A DNA stretch of 64,000 nucleotides. Source: Eonycteris spelaea. Lineage: Eukaryota; Chordata; Mammalia; Chiroptera; Pteropodidae. How positions within the stretch are numbered: the first letter of the stretch is position 1; each line of letters starts with the position of its first letter. Positions 50,701-61,700 of the stretch are shown in pieces. The stretch lies in contig PUFA01000143.1 in the NCBI GenBank assembly GCA_003508835.1, forward strand, positions 4,055,501 through 4,119,500, written 5' to 3'. The position numbers and the translations under genes are program-made. Below the pieces are notes generated by a model. The model was not told the origin of the DNA. It saw only the letters and a program-made list of their open reading frames with translations, and ran no database searches.

Positions 50701-52658
50701 ATTTTCATATGAATTTTAGGATGAGCTCCATTTCTGCAAAAAAAAAAAAATTGAATCTTTGATAGGGATTGTGTTGAATTTGTAGACCACTTTGAGAAAT
50801 AGTGTCATCTTAACAATCAATATTAAGTCTTCTGATCTATGTACATGAAAACTTTCCCTTTGTTTAGCTATTTAATTTCAGTCAACAATATTTGCTAATT
50901 TTCAGTGTACAAGTCTTAAATTTTTGTTAAATTTATTCCTATGTATTTTATTCTCTTATTCTATTGTAACTGGCATTATTTCCTTTTATTTTCAGAGTGT
51001 TCTTTGCAAGTACACAGACATACAACTGGTTTTTGTATGTTGATCCTGTATCCTGAAGCCTTGCTGTACTTATTAACACTAATAGTTTCTTTAATGGATA
51101 CCTTAGGATTTTCTGTGGATGAGCTCATGTCAACTGCAAATAGAGATAATTTTATTTTTTTTCTACCTGGATGTTTTTCATTTTCTTGCCTGATTGCCTG
51201 TTTAGAATCTCCAGTACATTTTTTCTTTCTTTTTTTGTAGTACAATCTTGAATAGCAGTTATGAGAATGGAAATCCTTGTTTTGTTCCTCTTATCAGGGG
51301 AAAGTATTTAGTCTTTTACCATTAAGTATGATATTAGCTGTATATTTTTATAGGTGTTCTTTATTAGGTTGAGGCAATTTATGTTCTTAGTTTGAGTATT
51401 TTTATCATGAAAGGTTATTGGATTTTGTCAAATGCTTTTTTATGTCTGTTGAGATAATTATGTTTTTTCTCTATTAATATGGTGTATTACATTGACTTTT
51501 AAAATGTTGAACCAACTTTGCATTTCTTGGATAAATACCACTTGGCTATGTTGCATTTTTTTTTTTTAAATGTTGCTCAAGGTCACCCACAGGTGAGAAT
51601 TTATGGGCTTCTCAGGTCTTTCATGAGCCTGATGTGCATGGACCTATACATGTGTGGTCTTCTAGATTCACAGGCATTTGGTAGAACTTTTCATAGGCTC
51701 TGTGGACATCTGTAGATATCCTTCAAGGTATTTTGGCCGCCTTCCTGTTTGCTTCGTTATTGCCTCCCCAGACAGCAGAGATGTTAAACAATTGACACTG
51801 ATTTAAATGCCAGGGGTGGGGGTGGGGGTGGGAGTGGCGGTGATGGCGGTGGTGATGGCGGTGGTGATGGCGGTGGCCGTGGGGAGTCCGGGAGGGTGAG
51901 AGAATAAGCAGTACCTAGTAGGTGAGTTCTGAGGTCAGATAAAAGCCGTGGGAATGGCATTTTCCAGGGAATTCCTAGATAGTTCAAGTGATGTCAGTTA
52001 CCTTGGAATGAGGCTATCCCCCTTCTGTTAGTCTTCCACTGTGTAATATTAATTTAGTATGGCGCATAGAATACATTGGAAAGAAAAATATGAAAGCAGA
52101 GATCAGGCTTACAGTTATTTCCAAAATATCAATAAAGACAATTGCTCAGATTTGTGGTAGTGATATTGGAAATGGAGAGGAGCCTTTCAACCTTGTTTCA
52201 TCAAGAAAGTTGGTAAAGATGTTTGCAGTGTAATTATTTAGTATAATATTTGATTATTACTAATGACCAAAGTTCACCACACATTTATTTGTAAAATATA
52301 GACAAGCACACACAGTAGACACAAATTTTTAGGAAACACCTGTTAAAGAAGGAATATTTTTCCTAAATATTATATATTTAATATTAACTTTTGTGAAAAT
52401 AGAGCCAGGCAATGAATTTTTAAAAGGACTTATTTAAAGTTTGTTTAATAAATTGATGCCATAGTACTTTAATCTTGGTAGTTAATTTTAACTCTTTTTT
52501 TCTTCATTCAGGTGGATGCACGGAGTATACCAGTGTTAGCAAAATGGCAAAATTCATATAGCATTAAAGTTGTACTTCAAGAGCTTAGACGTCTAATGAT
52601 GTCCAAAGAAAATATGAAGCTTCCGCAGCCACCAGAAGGACAAACATACAACAATTAA
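26311..52658 (+). CDS. UBE2V2: UBE2V2 (MMS2), ubiquitin E2 variant; four coding exons, frameshift in exon 2
   Basis: Join of 26311-26326, 39587-39733, 44375-44500 and 52512-52658. From family knowledge, UBE2V2 is a catalytically inactive E2-like protein that pairs with UBE2N (UBC13) to build Lys63-linked ubiquitin chains, including on PCNA in error-free damage bypass. The exons encode [23 protein letters not shown] and onward to [11 protein letters not shown], matching the mammalian 145-aa protein. There is no catalytic Cys or HPN motif, as expected for a UEV. Introns have GT/AG ends and conserved phases. The four exons total 436 nt, not the 438 needed: two bases are missing in exon 2 at about 39638-39643. 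As written the product is 30 codons ending KSRRWYC. Intact introns and otherwise conserved codons speak against a processed pseudogene; an assembly error or a private allele is likelier. Confidence 0.95.
27650..28480 (-). mobile_element. L1 fragment, antisense
   Basis: The + strand shows the L1 3' UTR/ORF2 complement: 'cccctggcaacgactaat', 'tatgaagaatgctgctat', 'ttttcctggtgactgttg', and so on to 'ataaagtccagttttctg'. It is 5'-truncated and has no ORF. Confidence 0.8.
29053..29251 (+). mobile_element. hAT-Charlie (MER1-like) non-autonomous transposon
   Basis: It starts CAGGGGTCCCC and ends GGGACGGCTG, with the internal text 'ggcctgttaggaaccaggc' and 'cacagcaggaggtgaac' typical of MER1. The preceding 8 bp (atctagag, 29045-29052) fit the preferred hAT target NTCTAGAN. 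The right flank (atagagtg) agrees only partly. A second copy lies at 43285-43505. Confidence 0.8.
32909..33245 (+). mobile_element. Probable Tigger-like DNA transposon
   Basis: 'agtcatgtgccacttaatg' and 'ggggatacgttgtgagaaa' open the segment, and 'ctgtcattgactgaaatgt' closes it, matching the ends of an old mammalian DNA transposon as I remember it. The subfamily is not certain. Confidence 0.55.
33250..34450 (-). mobile_element. Degraded L1 fragments, antisense
   Basis: An L1 3' end ('gcagtaaggttaagtatat', about 33345), then ORF2 complement ('catttaggcatttaatctg', 'ccatatggataaaatgc', about 33670-33755), then another old L1 section ('caggacattctcttacatt', about 34030). Limits between the pieces are unclear. 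Confidence 0.55.
34774..34803. repeat. (TG)n microsatellite
   Basis: About 13 nearly uninterrupted TG units directly precede the A-tail (as T) of the inverted 5S SINE. Any left target duplication is therefore hidden. Confidence 0.85.
34805..34940 (-). mobile_element. 5S rRNA-derived SINE, second copy, inverted
   Basis: On the minus strand it begins GTCTATGGCCATCGCCACC at 34940 and runs through full 5S-like sequence ('gaagctaagcaaggtaggg', 'acttggatgggacacc') to 34819, followed by an A14 tail (T on +, 34805-34818). It shares with the copy at 4010-4192 the changes CAT-GCC for CATACC, AGAC for ATAC and GCTATAGG for GCTGTAGG. No target duplication was discernible. It is not a functional 5S gene. 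Confidence 0.85.
37770..37925 (-). mobile_element. MIR SINE, antisense-type
   Basis: 'ctgtgaggtaggaactatt', 'cacttttacagatgatgaaa' and 'cagtctgactcctaga' are the MIR core and right part. Confidence 0.75.
37940..38145 (+). mobile_element. MIR SINE, opposite orientation to its neighbour
   Basis: 'ggattaaaagggataattt' and 'gtgtatggcaacaaatgg' correspond to the 'ggattaaatgagataat' and 'cctggcacatag' parts of MIR. With 37770-37925 it forms a loose inverted pair. Confidence 0.6.
39587..39733 (+). CDS. UBE2V2: UBE2V2 coding exon 2, 2-bp deletion
   Basis: The acceptor is ttttgtatag; the exon begins GA GTT AAA and ends CCA AGG before donor gtcagt. It encodes residues 6-55, from the N-terminal helix that contacts UBE2N to IIGPPR. 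It has 147 nt where codon count (145 minus residues in other exons) requires 149. Between GGACAA and GTAGGC two bases (one A and one G of an A-run/GG junction) are missing. The frame then reads KSRRWYC and stop at 39661-39663. Downstream codons in the original frame ([20 protein letters not shown]) are intact. Confidence 0.93.
42270..42870 (-). mobile_element. L1 3'-end fragment, antisense
   Basis: 'gagttttaacaaatgtag', 'cacccttattgaggtaca', 'gtctgctccttttgattc' and 'cctaggaatgaatttc' follow the L1 3' region in antisense. Confidence 0.7.
43285..43505 (+). mobile_element. hAT-Charlie (MER1-like) transposon with 8-bp target duplication
   Basis: It starts CAGGATTCCTC and ends GGTTGGGGACTGCTG, with the MER1 internal text 'gcacagcaggaggtaag' and 'catcaggcattagattct'. 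It is flanked by ctgtagac (43277-43284) and ctgtagat (43506-43513), 7 of 8 identical: the 8-bp duplication made by hAT transposases. Confidence 0.88.
44375..44500 (+). CDS. UBE2V2: UBE2V2 coding exon 3
   Basis: A pyrimidine-rich acceptor (ttttttgccttccag) and donor gtaagt. The 126 nt (42 codons, phase 0) encode [15 protein letters not shown] through [13 protein letters not shown], residues 56-97. This covers the central beta-sheet and the region where active E2s carry HPN and the catalytic Cys; UEVs lack both, as here. Confidence 0.95.
45740..45960 (-). mobile_element. L1 fragment around the ORF2 start, antisense
   Basis: 'ggagcatttagtccattta' then 'catttaatgtacagtaatt' is the complement of the L1 ORF2 N-terminal NVNGLN block. 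Confidence 0.65.
46370..46830 (-). mobile_element. L2 (LINE-2) 3' fragment, antisense
   Basis: 'ggccttagaacctttgcac', 'aatgtcactttctcagag' and 'aaatctttcctgattcccc' are the characteristic antisense L2 3' text. Confidence 0.8.
46910..47640 (-). mobile_element. L1 fragment, antisense, carrying a small insertion
   Basis: L1 3' text runs to about 47183 ('acattcttgtagagcattc') and resumes at about 47451 ('agggtgtagacctagaagtgg'). The stretch between is a short hAT-like element. Confidence 0.65.
47184..47450. mobile_element. Possible short hAT element inside L1
   Basis: It begins CAGTGTTTCACAGGAC and ends TTTTGAGTAGCACTTA, imperfect inverted ends. Flanks accctaag and ctctaggg are similar, as an eroded 8-bp duplication would be. 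The family is unnamed. Confidence 0.4.
48370..51550 (-). mobile_element. L1 3' half, antisense, split by MaLR-like LTRs
   Basis: It starts with the L1 3' UTR ('tattgtgatataatttac') and runs through ORF2 text to about 49235 ('gcctattcggattcctt'). It resumes at about 50097 ('ggcttcctttgcccacat') and continues to 'tatggtgtattacattgac' near 51490. No coding frame survives. Confidence 0.85.
49238..50090. mobile_element. MaLR-type (MLT1/MST-like) LTR sequence inserted in L1
   Basis: Two consecutive parts. 49238-49755 has 'tttaaaacaacaaggattt' and 'cagtttctgtgggccagg', MLT1-like. 49756-50090 has 'ctgtaacaaaaataccata', 'ctgggtggtttaaacaac' and 'aattttgggaggaacac'. They may be two elements; subfamily names are from memory. 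Confidence 0.55.
51560..51990. other. Unassigned sequence containing a G-rich block
   Basis: It interrupts the L1-derived sequence and matches no repeat I can name. It carries the G-rich tandem block at 51812-51899. Confidence 0.4.
51812..51899 (+). repeat. G-quadruplex motif followed by a 12-bp tandem repeat
   Basis: 51813-51832 is GGGGTGGGGGTGGGGGTGGG, four G-runs with single-T loops. 51841-51876 is three perfect copies of TGATGGCGGTGG. The purine-rich strand is the UBE2V2 sense strand, so both DNA and pre-mRNA could fold. Confidence 0.92.
52512..52658 (+). CDS. UBE2V2: UBE2V2 coding exon 4 with stop codon
   Basis: The acceptor is tttcttcattcag. The exon encodes [20 protein letters not shown] through [11 protein letters not shown], residues 98-145, and stops with TAA at 52656-52658. 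It carries the C-terminal helix ([16 protein letters not shown]) of the UEV fold. Confidence 0.95.
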
Positions 52659-53390
52659 TTTTAGTGGATCTTAAACTTGTCTTAAATCAACAATCTTCTC
52701 ATGTTAATATCTTGATTAAATATCACAATGCAAAATACCCACATATTAAGTAAAAGAATTCCAGCTGGTAAACATGACTTGGATACATGTAAGAATATAT
52801 TTAATATATGTACACCATTATGTTTTCAGGTAACAGGAGGAAAAATGCAGCACAAATTTTTTTAAGGCACTGTCATTTAAACATAAACCTGAGTATTCAA
52901 AATAGAATTCAGGTTTACAAGATGAAATATGGTGAGAAGCATCAGATAGCTGTGGAAGCACGTGTATTTCTAAAAAATAGAAATCTCAAGACGGAAAAAG
53001 AAATGGCATGCTTTATCCATCTTGCTTAGTGAAAGAGTTTTCAGTTTAAATTGTCTACAGTAGCAGGTACAAGCATTTTGTCACAAATTATTTTAATTTT
53101 TGGAGTGTGGGTATTGACTACTAGTAGTATCAAAAATATGTTCAGGATTGTTTTGATACCTGTATTTATAATAAAAAAATGTGGGCAAGGTCGATGAATT
53201 TCTTTTAAATGCTGTTCCTGTGTGTGACATGTAACAGACATGGTAAATATTTGTTTACAGTTTTGTTTGACAAACCATGCATTTAAGTTTAAGTGAAATC
53301 AACAAAAAGGAAATAGGTGTATGGATATATGATTTTGAGATTAAAGTTAGTCTTAAAATGTAAATAAAATGTGGATCGTGTCCTCAGAAA
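52659..53390 (+). other. UBE2V2: UBE2V2 3' UTR, proximal part
   Basis: AT-rich sequence directly after the stop. The first well-placed AATAAA is at 53363-53368, followed within 15 bases by a GT-rich element (gtggatcgtgtc), so a proximal cleavage site near 53385 is plausible. Open frames here are short and not conserved-looking. Confidence 0.6.
53363..53368 (+). terminator. UBE2V2: Candidate polyadenylation signal AATAAA
   Basis: Canonical hexamer about 705 bases after the stop codon with a GT-rich downstream element. Later AATAAA sites (for example about 54161 and 54831) could serve longer transcripts. Confidence 0.5.
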
Positions 53391-56300
53391 CTGTGCCATT
53401 TCTATTACATTGATGTGGTGTATGTACAGTACCTGACTGAGGTATCAGAAATTGGAATTACTGTACCTTTTCATCCATACACACCTTTTATTATTTATCT
53501 TATTTTATATACTTCTTTTGAATTGGAATTTGCAGAGTATTTCAGACAACAAATGACCTGATTAATTTCTTCTTTGGAGAAGGAAAATCCCAGGTATTAT
53601 ATCTTGACTTTGATTTCACCAGAAATATATTTAAAAAGATGTTTGAATTCTAGCAATTTTCATAGAATTATAGATTGCCAGTTATCCAAATATACATTCC
53701 ATTTTTTTTCTTCATAATATCTTTTTAAAATTTTTCTGTGACATTTCTTTCCTTAATGCTTTTAATACTAACTGGGATTAATTTTATGTATTCCACTTAA
53801 TTTCCACTTTGACATATATGTAATTCTGAACTTATAGTTCATTTACGTTCTGCTTTTACCAAAGTGACGTGAGGTTTTAGGTCACTTTTTCATTTCAAAG
53901 CACTGGATGTATACTGCTTTGTTGGAAAATACTCTTATGGAATTCACTGAAAAAAATAGTTGGTCAGGTAACAAGGACAAATTTCTCAAACATGCTCGAC
54001 ATGTTTTTCATCAAGCTCATTCATATTTAAAGCTTTGAGTTACCTTTTCTTGGTCAATAATGCATTAATTAAAGTCAGTGACAACTTGTCTAAACTTAAT
54101 TTCAACATGGCTATTCTATTTTAATTAACAAAGATATTTAAAATGCTTTAAAATGACACAATAAATAGCTACAAATTAGTATATATGGGATTTGTTAAAA
54201 TAGGCTTGAAATGGAATACATTCATAAAAGTTTTAAATGGTTGAAGGAGATTGAATTTGAATTACACTGATGTCATATGTGAGTCTGATGGTTACGGGTT
54301 GTCTAGTCTCTTTAGTAAATTTTCCACTTTGAAAACGTGTCTTCTCATACACAGGAGCTAGTAACCATTTGCGTGTTGTTAAATTATCTGTTGATGGACT
54401 GAGAATCTGGGTATCTTGATCTCTTTTCCTCTTTCCTTTCCTCATATCCACTATTGTGAAGGTTTTTTCTCCCCAAGTGTATGTTGAGTTGACCCTATAA
54501 TGTTTATTTCTCTCTTGTTTTTGGGACTATGGATCTCTGCTGAAATCTGCATGCCAATTAGCCAATTCCAAAGCGGATCCATTTTGCATGTTATAATCAA
54601 GATGTACATGGCAATCTAAGACACACTGGTCGGTTATGGGAATTAATATAGAGCCACTCTTAATTGTAGTAACATTACTAAGGCAGTAGTGTTAAAGCTA
54701 TTTTTCCTTTGTATTATAAAGTGGCTAAGGTAGGAAGGAGTGTATAGTATTAACTAAAATGAACTGTAAAATTGCCTTTGAAATTTGTTTAAAAGCCCAG
54801 CAGGTGAGACCCTAGGGGATGATCTTATATTAATAAAGATTAGTAAAATAAAATTCTTATCCTGTTAGGTCAGTATTATGTTTTAATGGTTTTAATTACT
54901 AATATTCAGAATTGCTAATTAAAAATGTTTATTTTAGTATTTTATAGTAATAGCATTTGTTCTCATGGAGGTTTTAGAATTTTGGATCATAAACTTTGTA
55001 AGGACAGTCAGTGATATTTTAAGTCTTTGGCGTGTAAAATACAAAAACTTATAATTTTAGATTATCCTTTTAAAAGAATTTATCACACTTCAGATTTGGG
55101 TAAATGACTAGAGAGTGAATTTGTTTGACTCCCATAAAATGTTAATCTGGATTACTTAATACAAATTCATTGACTTAAGTCTTTCTCACTAAATACATAT
55201 TGTTATTGATAAATACATGTGAAATTCATGTTTTTCTGAAAATTTGTGGGACACAGCTGTAGAATATTAATGCATTTTCATTAGTAGATTTGGTGTGTAT
55301 GGCTTTGGATTGTTCTGATAGGTACATCGTGAAATTATAGACTTTGGTCAAAACTTTTAAGTCTTAATGAACACATTGCTGTGTTCTTAACATATTAAAG
55401 ACTATAAATACTAATGATAAACTCTAATATGAATAATTGGATTTGGGTGGTATTTAAGGAATTTTTTTCAGATTTCCTTTTATAAGTGTATTTTTTTGAC
55501 ATATGTATCATAGTATCTTTTGCTGGTGAGGATCTAAAAGGCTCTGGTTATACTTGATTGATTTTTGGTTGTATTCACTAAAGGATTCCAACTCAAGATT
55601 TTGGAAAGTGTATGCATTTTGTATATAAAATGGAAACATAAAAAGGAATGGATGTGATATATTATAGAATTGATTGGAGCATTAGCAGTACATTCCAACC
55701 CAGTACTGTGTTTACTTAAAAACAGGAAATGCATGGAAATAGAATACCTTTTATGCTAAAATTAATATGCCTTATAGAAGTTATAAAGAGTAGATGGAGA
55801 TCTTATAATTCATACTGAAAATGTTGACTATTTTAAAAAGTAGGACATTGGAAGTAAAACACCATAAGTATTTTCTGAACAGAAAATTAATGGAGGCATT
55901 TCATGAAACAAAATAAATTGACAAGTCAGAACCATCATTTTAATAAAGGTGTTTTGGGAACTCATGGAGTGAGTGCATGATAAAAGAAGATAATTGAATG
56001 TGAAGAGGTTGCATAGCATTTAAATCCTTTAGAGGATATTCTGACCTGAGAAAATTCCTAGGGGCTTGTTCATTTTTACATGTAGTCCATAAGATCAACC
56101 CAGTTTTTTGGCAAGTTCATTTACGAAATTAATAATACAAGCTAGCTAGATCTCACTTTCTTAACTTGGAAAGATTGTAGGAATTATCCTTAAGTGAATA
56201 ACTGAAATACCATGTAAAGGTTGTGATCCATATGCTGTCAAATGTAGACATGTAAATCTTTTATTTTGTTCTATGAGCAGCTACCTTACTAGAAATCTTG

Positions 56301-59300
56301 GCAGCAAAAGATTATAAAAGCAAAGTTAATATTCTACCTCCAAAGTAAGACTAATATTTGGCACTAAGAAACCAATAGTAATGAGAAACCTGTGGTCAGT
56401 AGAAAAGCAAGTCATAGAACTGATTGAGAGTGAAAACTTAGTTCCTTATTCAGTGCAGTAGTGAGTAAAAAAAAATATTCAAAGATTATAAGGAAGCACT
56501 TAATAATTCAGTGTATATTCATCTAATATAGCTTTTTTAAAAAACAAGCTTTTAACAATAATTAGCTTTACAAAGTGATCTGGAAAATTTACATTATAAT
56601 GTGATAGGAGATTTAAACAGGACATTCTCATTAAAATGTAAAATTTGTTATATCATTTTTTGGGTTTCAAAGACATCCTTTTACAGTTGTGGTAATTGGA
56701 ACTCCTTTATTACACAGGGGTGGGATTTAATAACCTTTGTAGTTTATCAGCCCTTATTTTAAGGAAGGAAAGCAGATTTTCTTCACAGTTGATAACTGAC
56801 AAATGTTATTTTACCCCTTCTCAAGCCTTGCTGGCCAAATAAATAATGATGGTCAAATGTCCAGATTATATCCATTATCATAAATTATCTTTCTATTGTT
56901 ATAATTTTAAAAATATGCATAATTGTAATGGCTATACAGACATTTAAAGTGGGTGACAGTTTTCTTGTTATCTTAATACTCAAGTGAAAATCATAAAGTA
57001 AATCAAAAGTAAAACGTGTAATTACCTAGGTTTCTTAATTTTGAGTAATGTATAAGTTTCTTTAAGTAAGAAAAATTCTTATGGACGCAGTATTGTCTTG
57101 AATTATTTTTGTTAAAATATTGTTTAATGCCTAAAAATAGTGCAAATATGTAAACATGCTCTTACCCTTTATAAAATTAAAAAGTAGATTACACAGAACT
57201 ACACAGTAATTAAAATGTAAAGTAATATAACCTTGAAGATGTTTTATTCACTTAATCTCTGCTTGAAATATAAGTTGGTGTTGCCTCTTTGACTTTTTTT
57301 TTTTTTTTTTGCTACACATGTATTGTTGTGTGCTGTTGGACCTCAACATTTATTTTTTCTCTAGCTGGACTGCTAAGAAACCATCTTTGTCATTGTCATG
57401 TTATCTGATCTTTGTTTGGTATAAATATAACTATAAGCCCACCTCTTTATTTTCTATGAGCCAGAGACAGTACCTTCATCAAACTAAAACTTCCTAGTCT
57501 TTTTAATTCCACTTTGAGACCACAATTGTCTAAACCCTTGATTATGAAGAAATACAGTGGTAATTTATCTTGCCATGGTTGTGACCCTATGTAAGAATAA
57601 TTACAGTGATGATAACTTGATGTATTAATAACATTATTTTAAATGAGAGTAACATTTTAATCAGTGATATAAAGCTAAATGGTGTGATCTCTCAACCTCA
57701 GTGATAAGGGGTGCTGAATTATACTTAATGGTTTAGAAAATAAACTGCAGTCAAAAGTGGCCCTTCTCTCTCTGTGACTTCTGTGCCATCATTTTCTGGT
57801 TAATCTCCATCTCTGTTTCTATCAGCTTGTGGTCACCTCTGTTATTGTGGCCAGTTCTGTTCTGTTGCTATTGAGTGTATACTTCCTTTAAACTTCCTTA
57901 AGCTCTTTCAGTTTTGTTTTCCCCATTATCTTGAATGTGATCCTCCTCATCTTTGACATCAACACTAACCAAGAATTTGAAGACTACTCTTGAGAGATTG
58001 CTTCAATACCTTGAACTGACTCTTTTCTACCCCTGTGCCATTTGTTTACTGCCTTAATGTTTTTTCCTGTTCTACCTGGGTACTCCTTTATCACTCAGAT
58101 TTCAGATCTTTTTCTTAACCTATCACTGTTGCCCTCCTTGACAAAATTACCCTCATGTGTTGAAATTTTTGGCTTTATTAGCTCTTGGGTGTTGATGTCC
58201 AAACATCTAACTATGGTGGTAGTGGCCATCACTTAATACAATTGTAAAATTTATAAATTTATTTTTAAAATTTAATTCTTTGAACTAAAAAAAAAATTAC
58301 ATCACCAAAGTATATATTTTTGAAACTAAAACAAAAAATTTGGATGGTTTCTTATTTGAGATTATTAAAAATGCTACTTTTTGTATATTTGGCTACAAAG
58401 AAATGTCAAAATCATTTATTTGAATTAAAAATTATTGAAATCACAACTACCAGAAACTAGCTAAAACTTCACTGAGTTTTATTTGCCAAGCACTTTGGGT
58501 TGCTTGTTTTGAAGCCCTCTTTGTGTTAAGACTTTGTGAAATGCTGCTTATTTAGTACATGAATGTAGGTGATAATATTGAGGTTATAAGTAAATAATCA
58601 GTTATGATCAACTCTTTGTTACTGAATGGATGAAGAATCTGGGTGCCTCATCTGGTACTCCTTGCTGATGATAGTGTTTAAGTGCCATTAGCAATAAGAT
58701 TCTCAGCCGAACTGGATAGTTATATTGATAAATGAAAAGTAGTAGATAGGAAGCTAGTGGAAATCCTGGGGCAAATAGCATTTTGCCCTATGCCTTATTA
58801 CTTTGGGCTAGTTTGCCCCTGTAATCTTCAGTTTCTTCTGTAAAGGCCAGGCTTACCCTGCAGGGTTGTGGTTTCATGACATAATACGGTTTTAATCACA
58901 GTCTGATGCAGAGTGATAAATGATAGCATTTAAAAATATTAAGAACCATTTAGTCTTGTATTAAAATATTTGCATTGTCTGCATCCTGTGTAAAGTGTGG
59001 GCTGATTTTTAAAGAAGTTATATGGTAGTTCATTAAACTAGTGCATTCTGAATGAAATTTCTGCTCATGGTTTAGATAAATAGGCTTCTAGCTGTTAGTC
59101 TGGGCATACCTGGCACTCCTGACACTGCCCTTTCCCCAACTGGATGCAGTGGCCCTAGTGGATCTTCTAGATGGATGCAGTTACTTTGGCACCAATATCA
59201 GGTCTTTAGGATGAAGACAATTGGAAAGAGGTAACTTATTTATAATGTAAAAGAAGCTTGTAAAGCTTAAGCTGAAAAGCCCATGTTTTTTCCACCAACT

Positions 59301-61700
59301 CTAAGAAACTTTATATATGCCAACTTATGTAAAATAAGTATATGCTAAGACAATGATTAATTAGGAAAGATTTATTAAGCTTGCCTCTTCCGTAATCATT
59401 CTCACTTTTGAATGTAATCACAATGAAGTCAACTGAGGAACCCCTTGCCTCCCCCTCCAAAATAAAAGAATCTAAAGTTTCTACATGTCAATGTGGGGGT
59501 ATATCAAGAGTGGGGCTTTTGTTTTACTAATATTCGTCTTCTGGGAGTTGTATGTAATCTCGTTCCTGGGTAAGTTAAGATCTCAGTAAATGTTTATTGG
59601 TTTTTATCTAGTCAAAGTTAAAATGTGGATTGTTAATATTTACTAATAATCTTCCTGCCACATGTTAAAAGACTAGCTTTTAATCTGGCTTCATCACTGA
59701 CAGTTGTGTGATTTTGATCAGTTGATTTTCATTTTGGTTAGTTATATTAAATCATTAATTCAAAATTGTATTAGATTCCTACAGTCCACCAGGCACGTAT
59801 ACAGTTCTGTCACATGGCCTCTTCCCACAGGTTATAATCTAGTGGAGCTTAGTGATAGGCAAATAGGCAATTTAGTGAAAAATACCAAGAGAAGTGAAGT
59901 TTTGGTATTTGGGGAGCATTCAGAATGAGGGCAATTCTAAAATAAGATTATTGAACAGCTACAAATCATGGTTGATAGCATGTGTTTTAAAATGAATATA
60001 AACCATACCTAAATACCCATTTGCTTATCATTTTTGGTGTTTGGTAGCCTGTAATTATTAAAGAGTCATTAAAAAAGTTATTAGACTTTGGACAGCCCAC
60101 AAATTCTCTGTTATAGTTTTCTCATCCACGAATAAAGGAAACTGAAGTAGACAAGTTCTGAGACAACTTCAGTGCTAAATTGTTTGATTTCTCAGTTACG
60201 ATCTGTGTTCTAAGCAGCATAGAATGCTTTACTCTGTACCAAACATTGCTGGCCCTGTGGAGGACACACAGAATGATAGTTTTATTTACGTGTAGTGTAC
60301 AGTCTCTTTTGAAAAGTCGTCATTCATTGGCATAGACCTGTGCTGCTCAGATTTTAATGATATTCCAGGCATTGTTAAAATGCACATTTTAATTCAGTAG
60401 GTCTGTGCCGGGACCTGTGGTTCTGTATTTCTAATAAACTCCCAGGGATGTCTTCACTAGCATGGAGTGTATGTTGTCCACCGTCACTGCCAACTTTGCC
60501 CATCTGGTGTTGGCATAAAACGGAGTGAAAGAGGTAATTAAGCAAACTACTGGACAACATCACAGGCCAGCTTGCAGTGGAAGAGGGAAAAGTGGATGTT
60601 GAGTCTTCTGTAGTTCTCATTACTGCTAGAATTGAGATTTCTTTTTAACTCGATATATACTTCTTAAATATTTTTAAATGACCAGGACAAATTGATACAT
60701 GGTAGATAAAAATAGACAATAGATATTTGTCAATTTAATAATTTACTATGTAGTTAAGTGTGATTTAAGGTTATCGTCAATGTTGTCTTGAATGATCTTT
60801 TTTTTCATTCCTTTTTCTCTGGTTCTGAACTTAGGCATATTCTTTGTGGGGTTAGGTAGAAAGCCTCTTCACACATTCTAAGCACTACACACCTTTCTCT
60901 TTCTGAGGTATTGTCATTTTATCTAAAGCCTCCCTGTTAGCTTTTTGGGTAAATATAACTATTCTCTAATCTTGAAACTATTTTGAGAAAAATTTCTCAT
61001 GTAAAAGTGATGGCTCTAAATATTTGATTACCACTGGGTTTCAAGATGTGTTCCCTGGGCAAGGAAGAAGTCAACTACTTGTCAGGAATAAGCTATGTTA
61101 AAGGTGAATCTTAATAGAATCAGAGATAGGAAGTAGTGACATCATAAGCCACCTTTGTGTTAGAAAATATTTTCATCACTGAAAAAGAAGCCTGTTATCA
61201 AATATACTTGTTTTCTAATTTGTCTCTAAGCAAAGAGTAAAGGTGCAAGTAAAAACCTCATGGTGCATTTCAGAACTTTGTCATCAGCTCATTTTCTAAA
61301 TATTTATGTTCTAGCCTGCATTGAAATTTTAATATATATAATTTGAAGCTAGTTTCAAAAGCATTGTTGTAGATAACCATTGTCTGCATCTTTCCTTTTG
61401 TTTAAGGAGGGACATTGGCCATTTCCCCTTCTGGGGACAGATGTGTGTGATACGAGGAAGAGGAGGTACTGTGAACCATAATTCTCACTGTGAGGGTGAA
61501 ACCAGTCTGAGAGGACAAGCTGGCCCAGAGAGACAACATAAGAGATTTACAGACAGGACAGTGGTTTTTTTCAAGTGTGGCTCCTGTTGCCTCTGAATCC
61601 CAGCTTTACTCCTCTTTCCATGGTCATTTCCATGTGAGCTATTAATATGCGTATGATTATTTGTATTACTTTCCTGTCTAATACAAGTTTACAAATTAAA
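53391..61700. other. AT-rich sequence downstream of UBE2V2; distal 3' UTR or intergenic
   Basis: No exon, RNA gene or confidently named repeat was recognised. Early parts could be distal 3' UTR used with later AATAAA sites. A T-run lies at 57294-57310. Open frames do not exceed 81 codons. Confidence 0.4.

Larger units (their letters stand above)
44501..52511 (+). other. UBE2V2: UBE2V2 intron 3
   Basis: About 8 kb, gtaagt...ttcattcag. It contains antisense L1 pieces, an L2 fragment, MaLR-like insertions nested in an L1, and a G-rich tandem block. 44510-45480 and 51990-52500 hold nothing recognised. 45480-45740 is an unassigned GC-richer piece. Confidence 0.9.

Noticed and set aside
51784..51987. 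Proline-rich minus-strand frame
   Set aside because: Its proline tract is the complement of the G-rich tandem block.
39587..52658. UBE2V2 as a processed pseudogene
   Set aside because: Three introns with canonical junctions and a CpG-island promoter are present. Only a 2-bp indel disturbs the frame.
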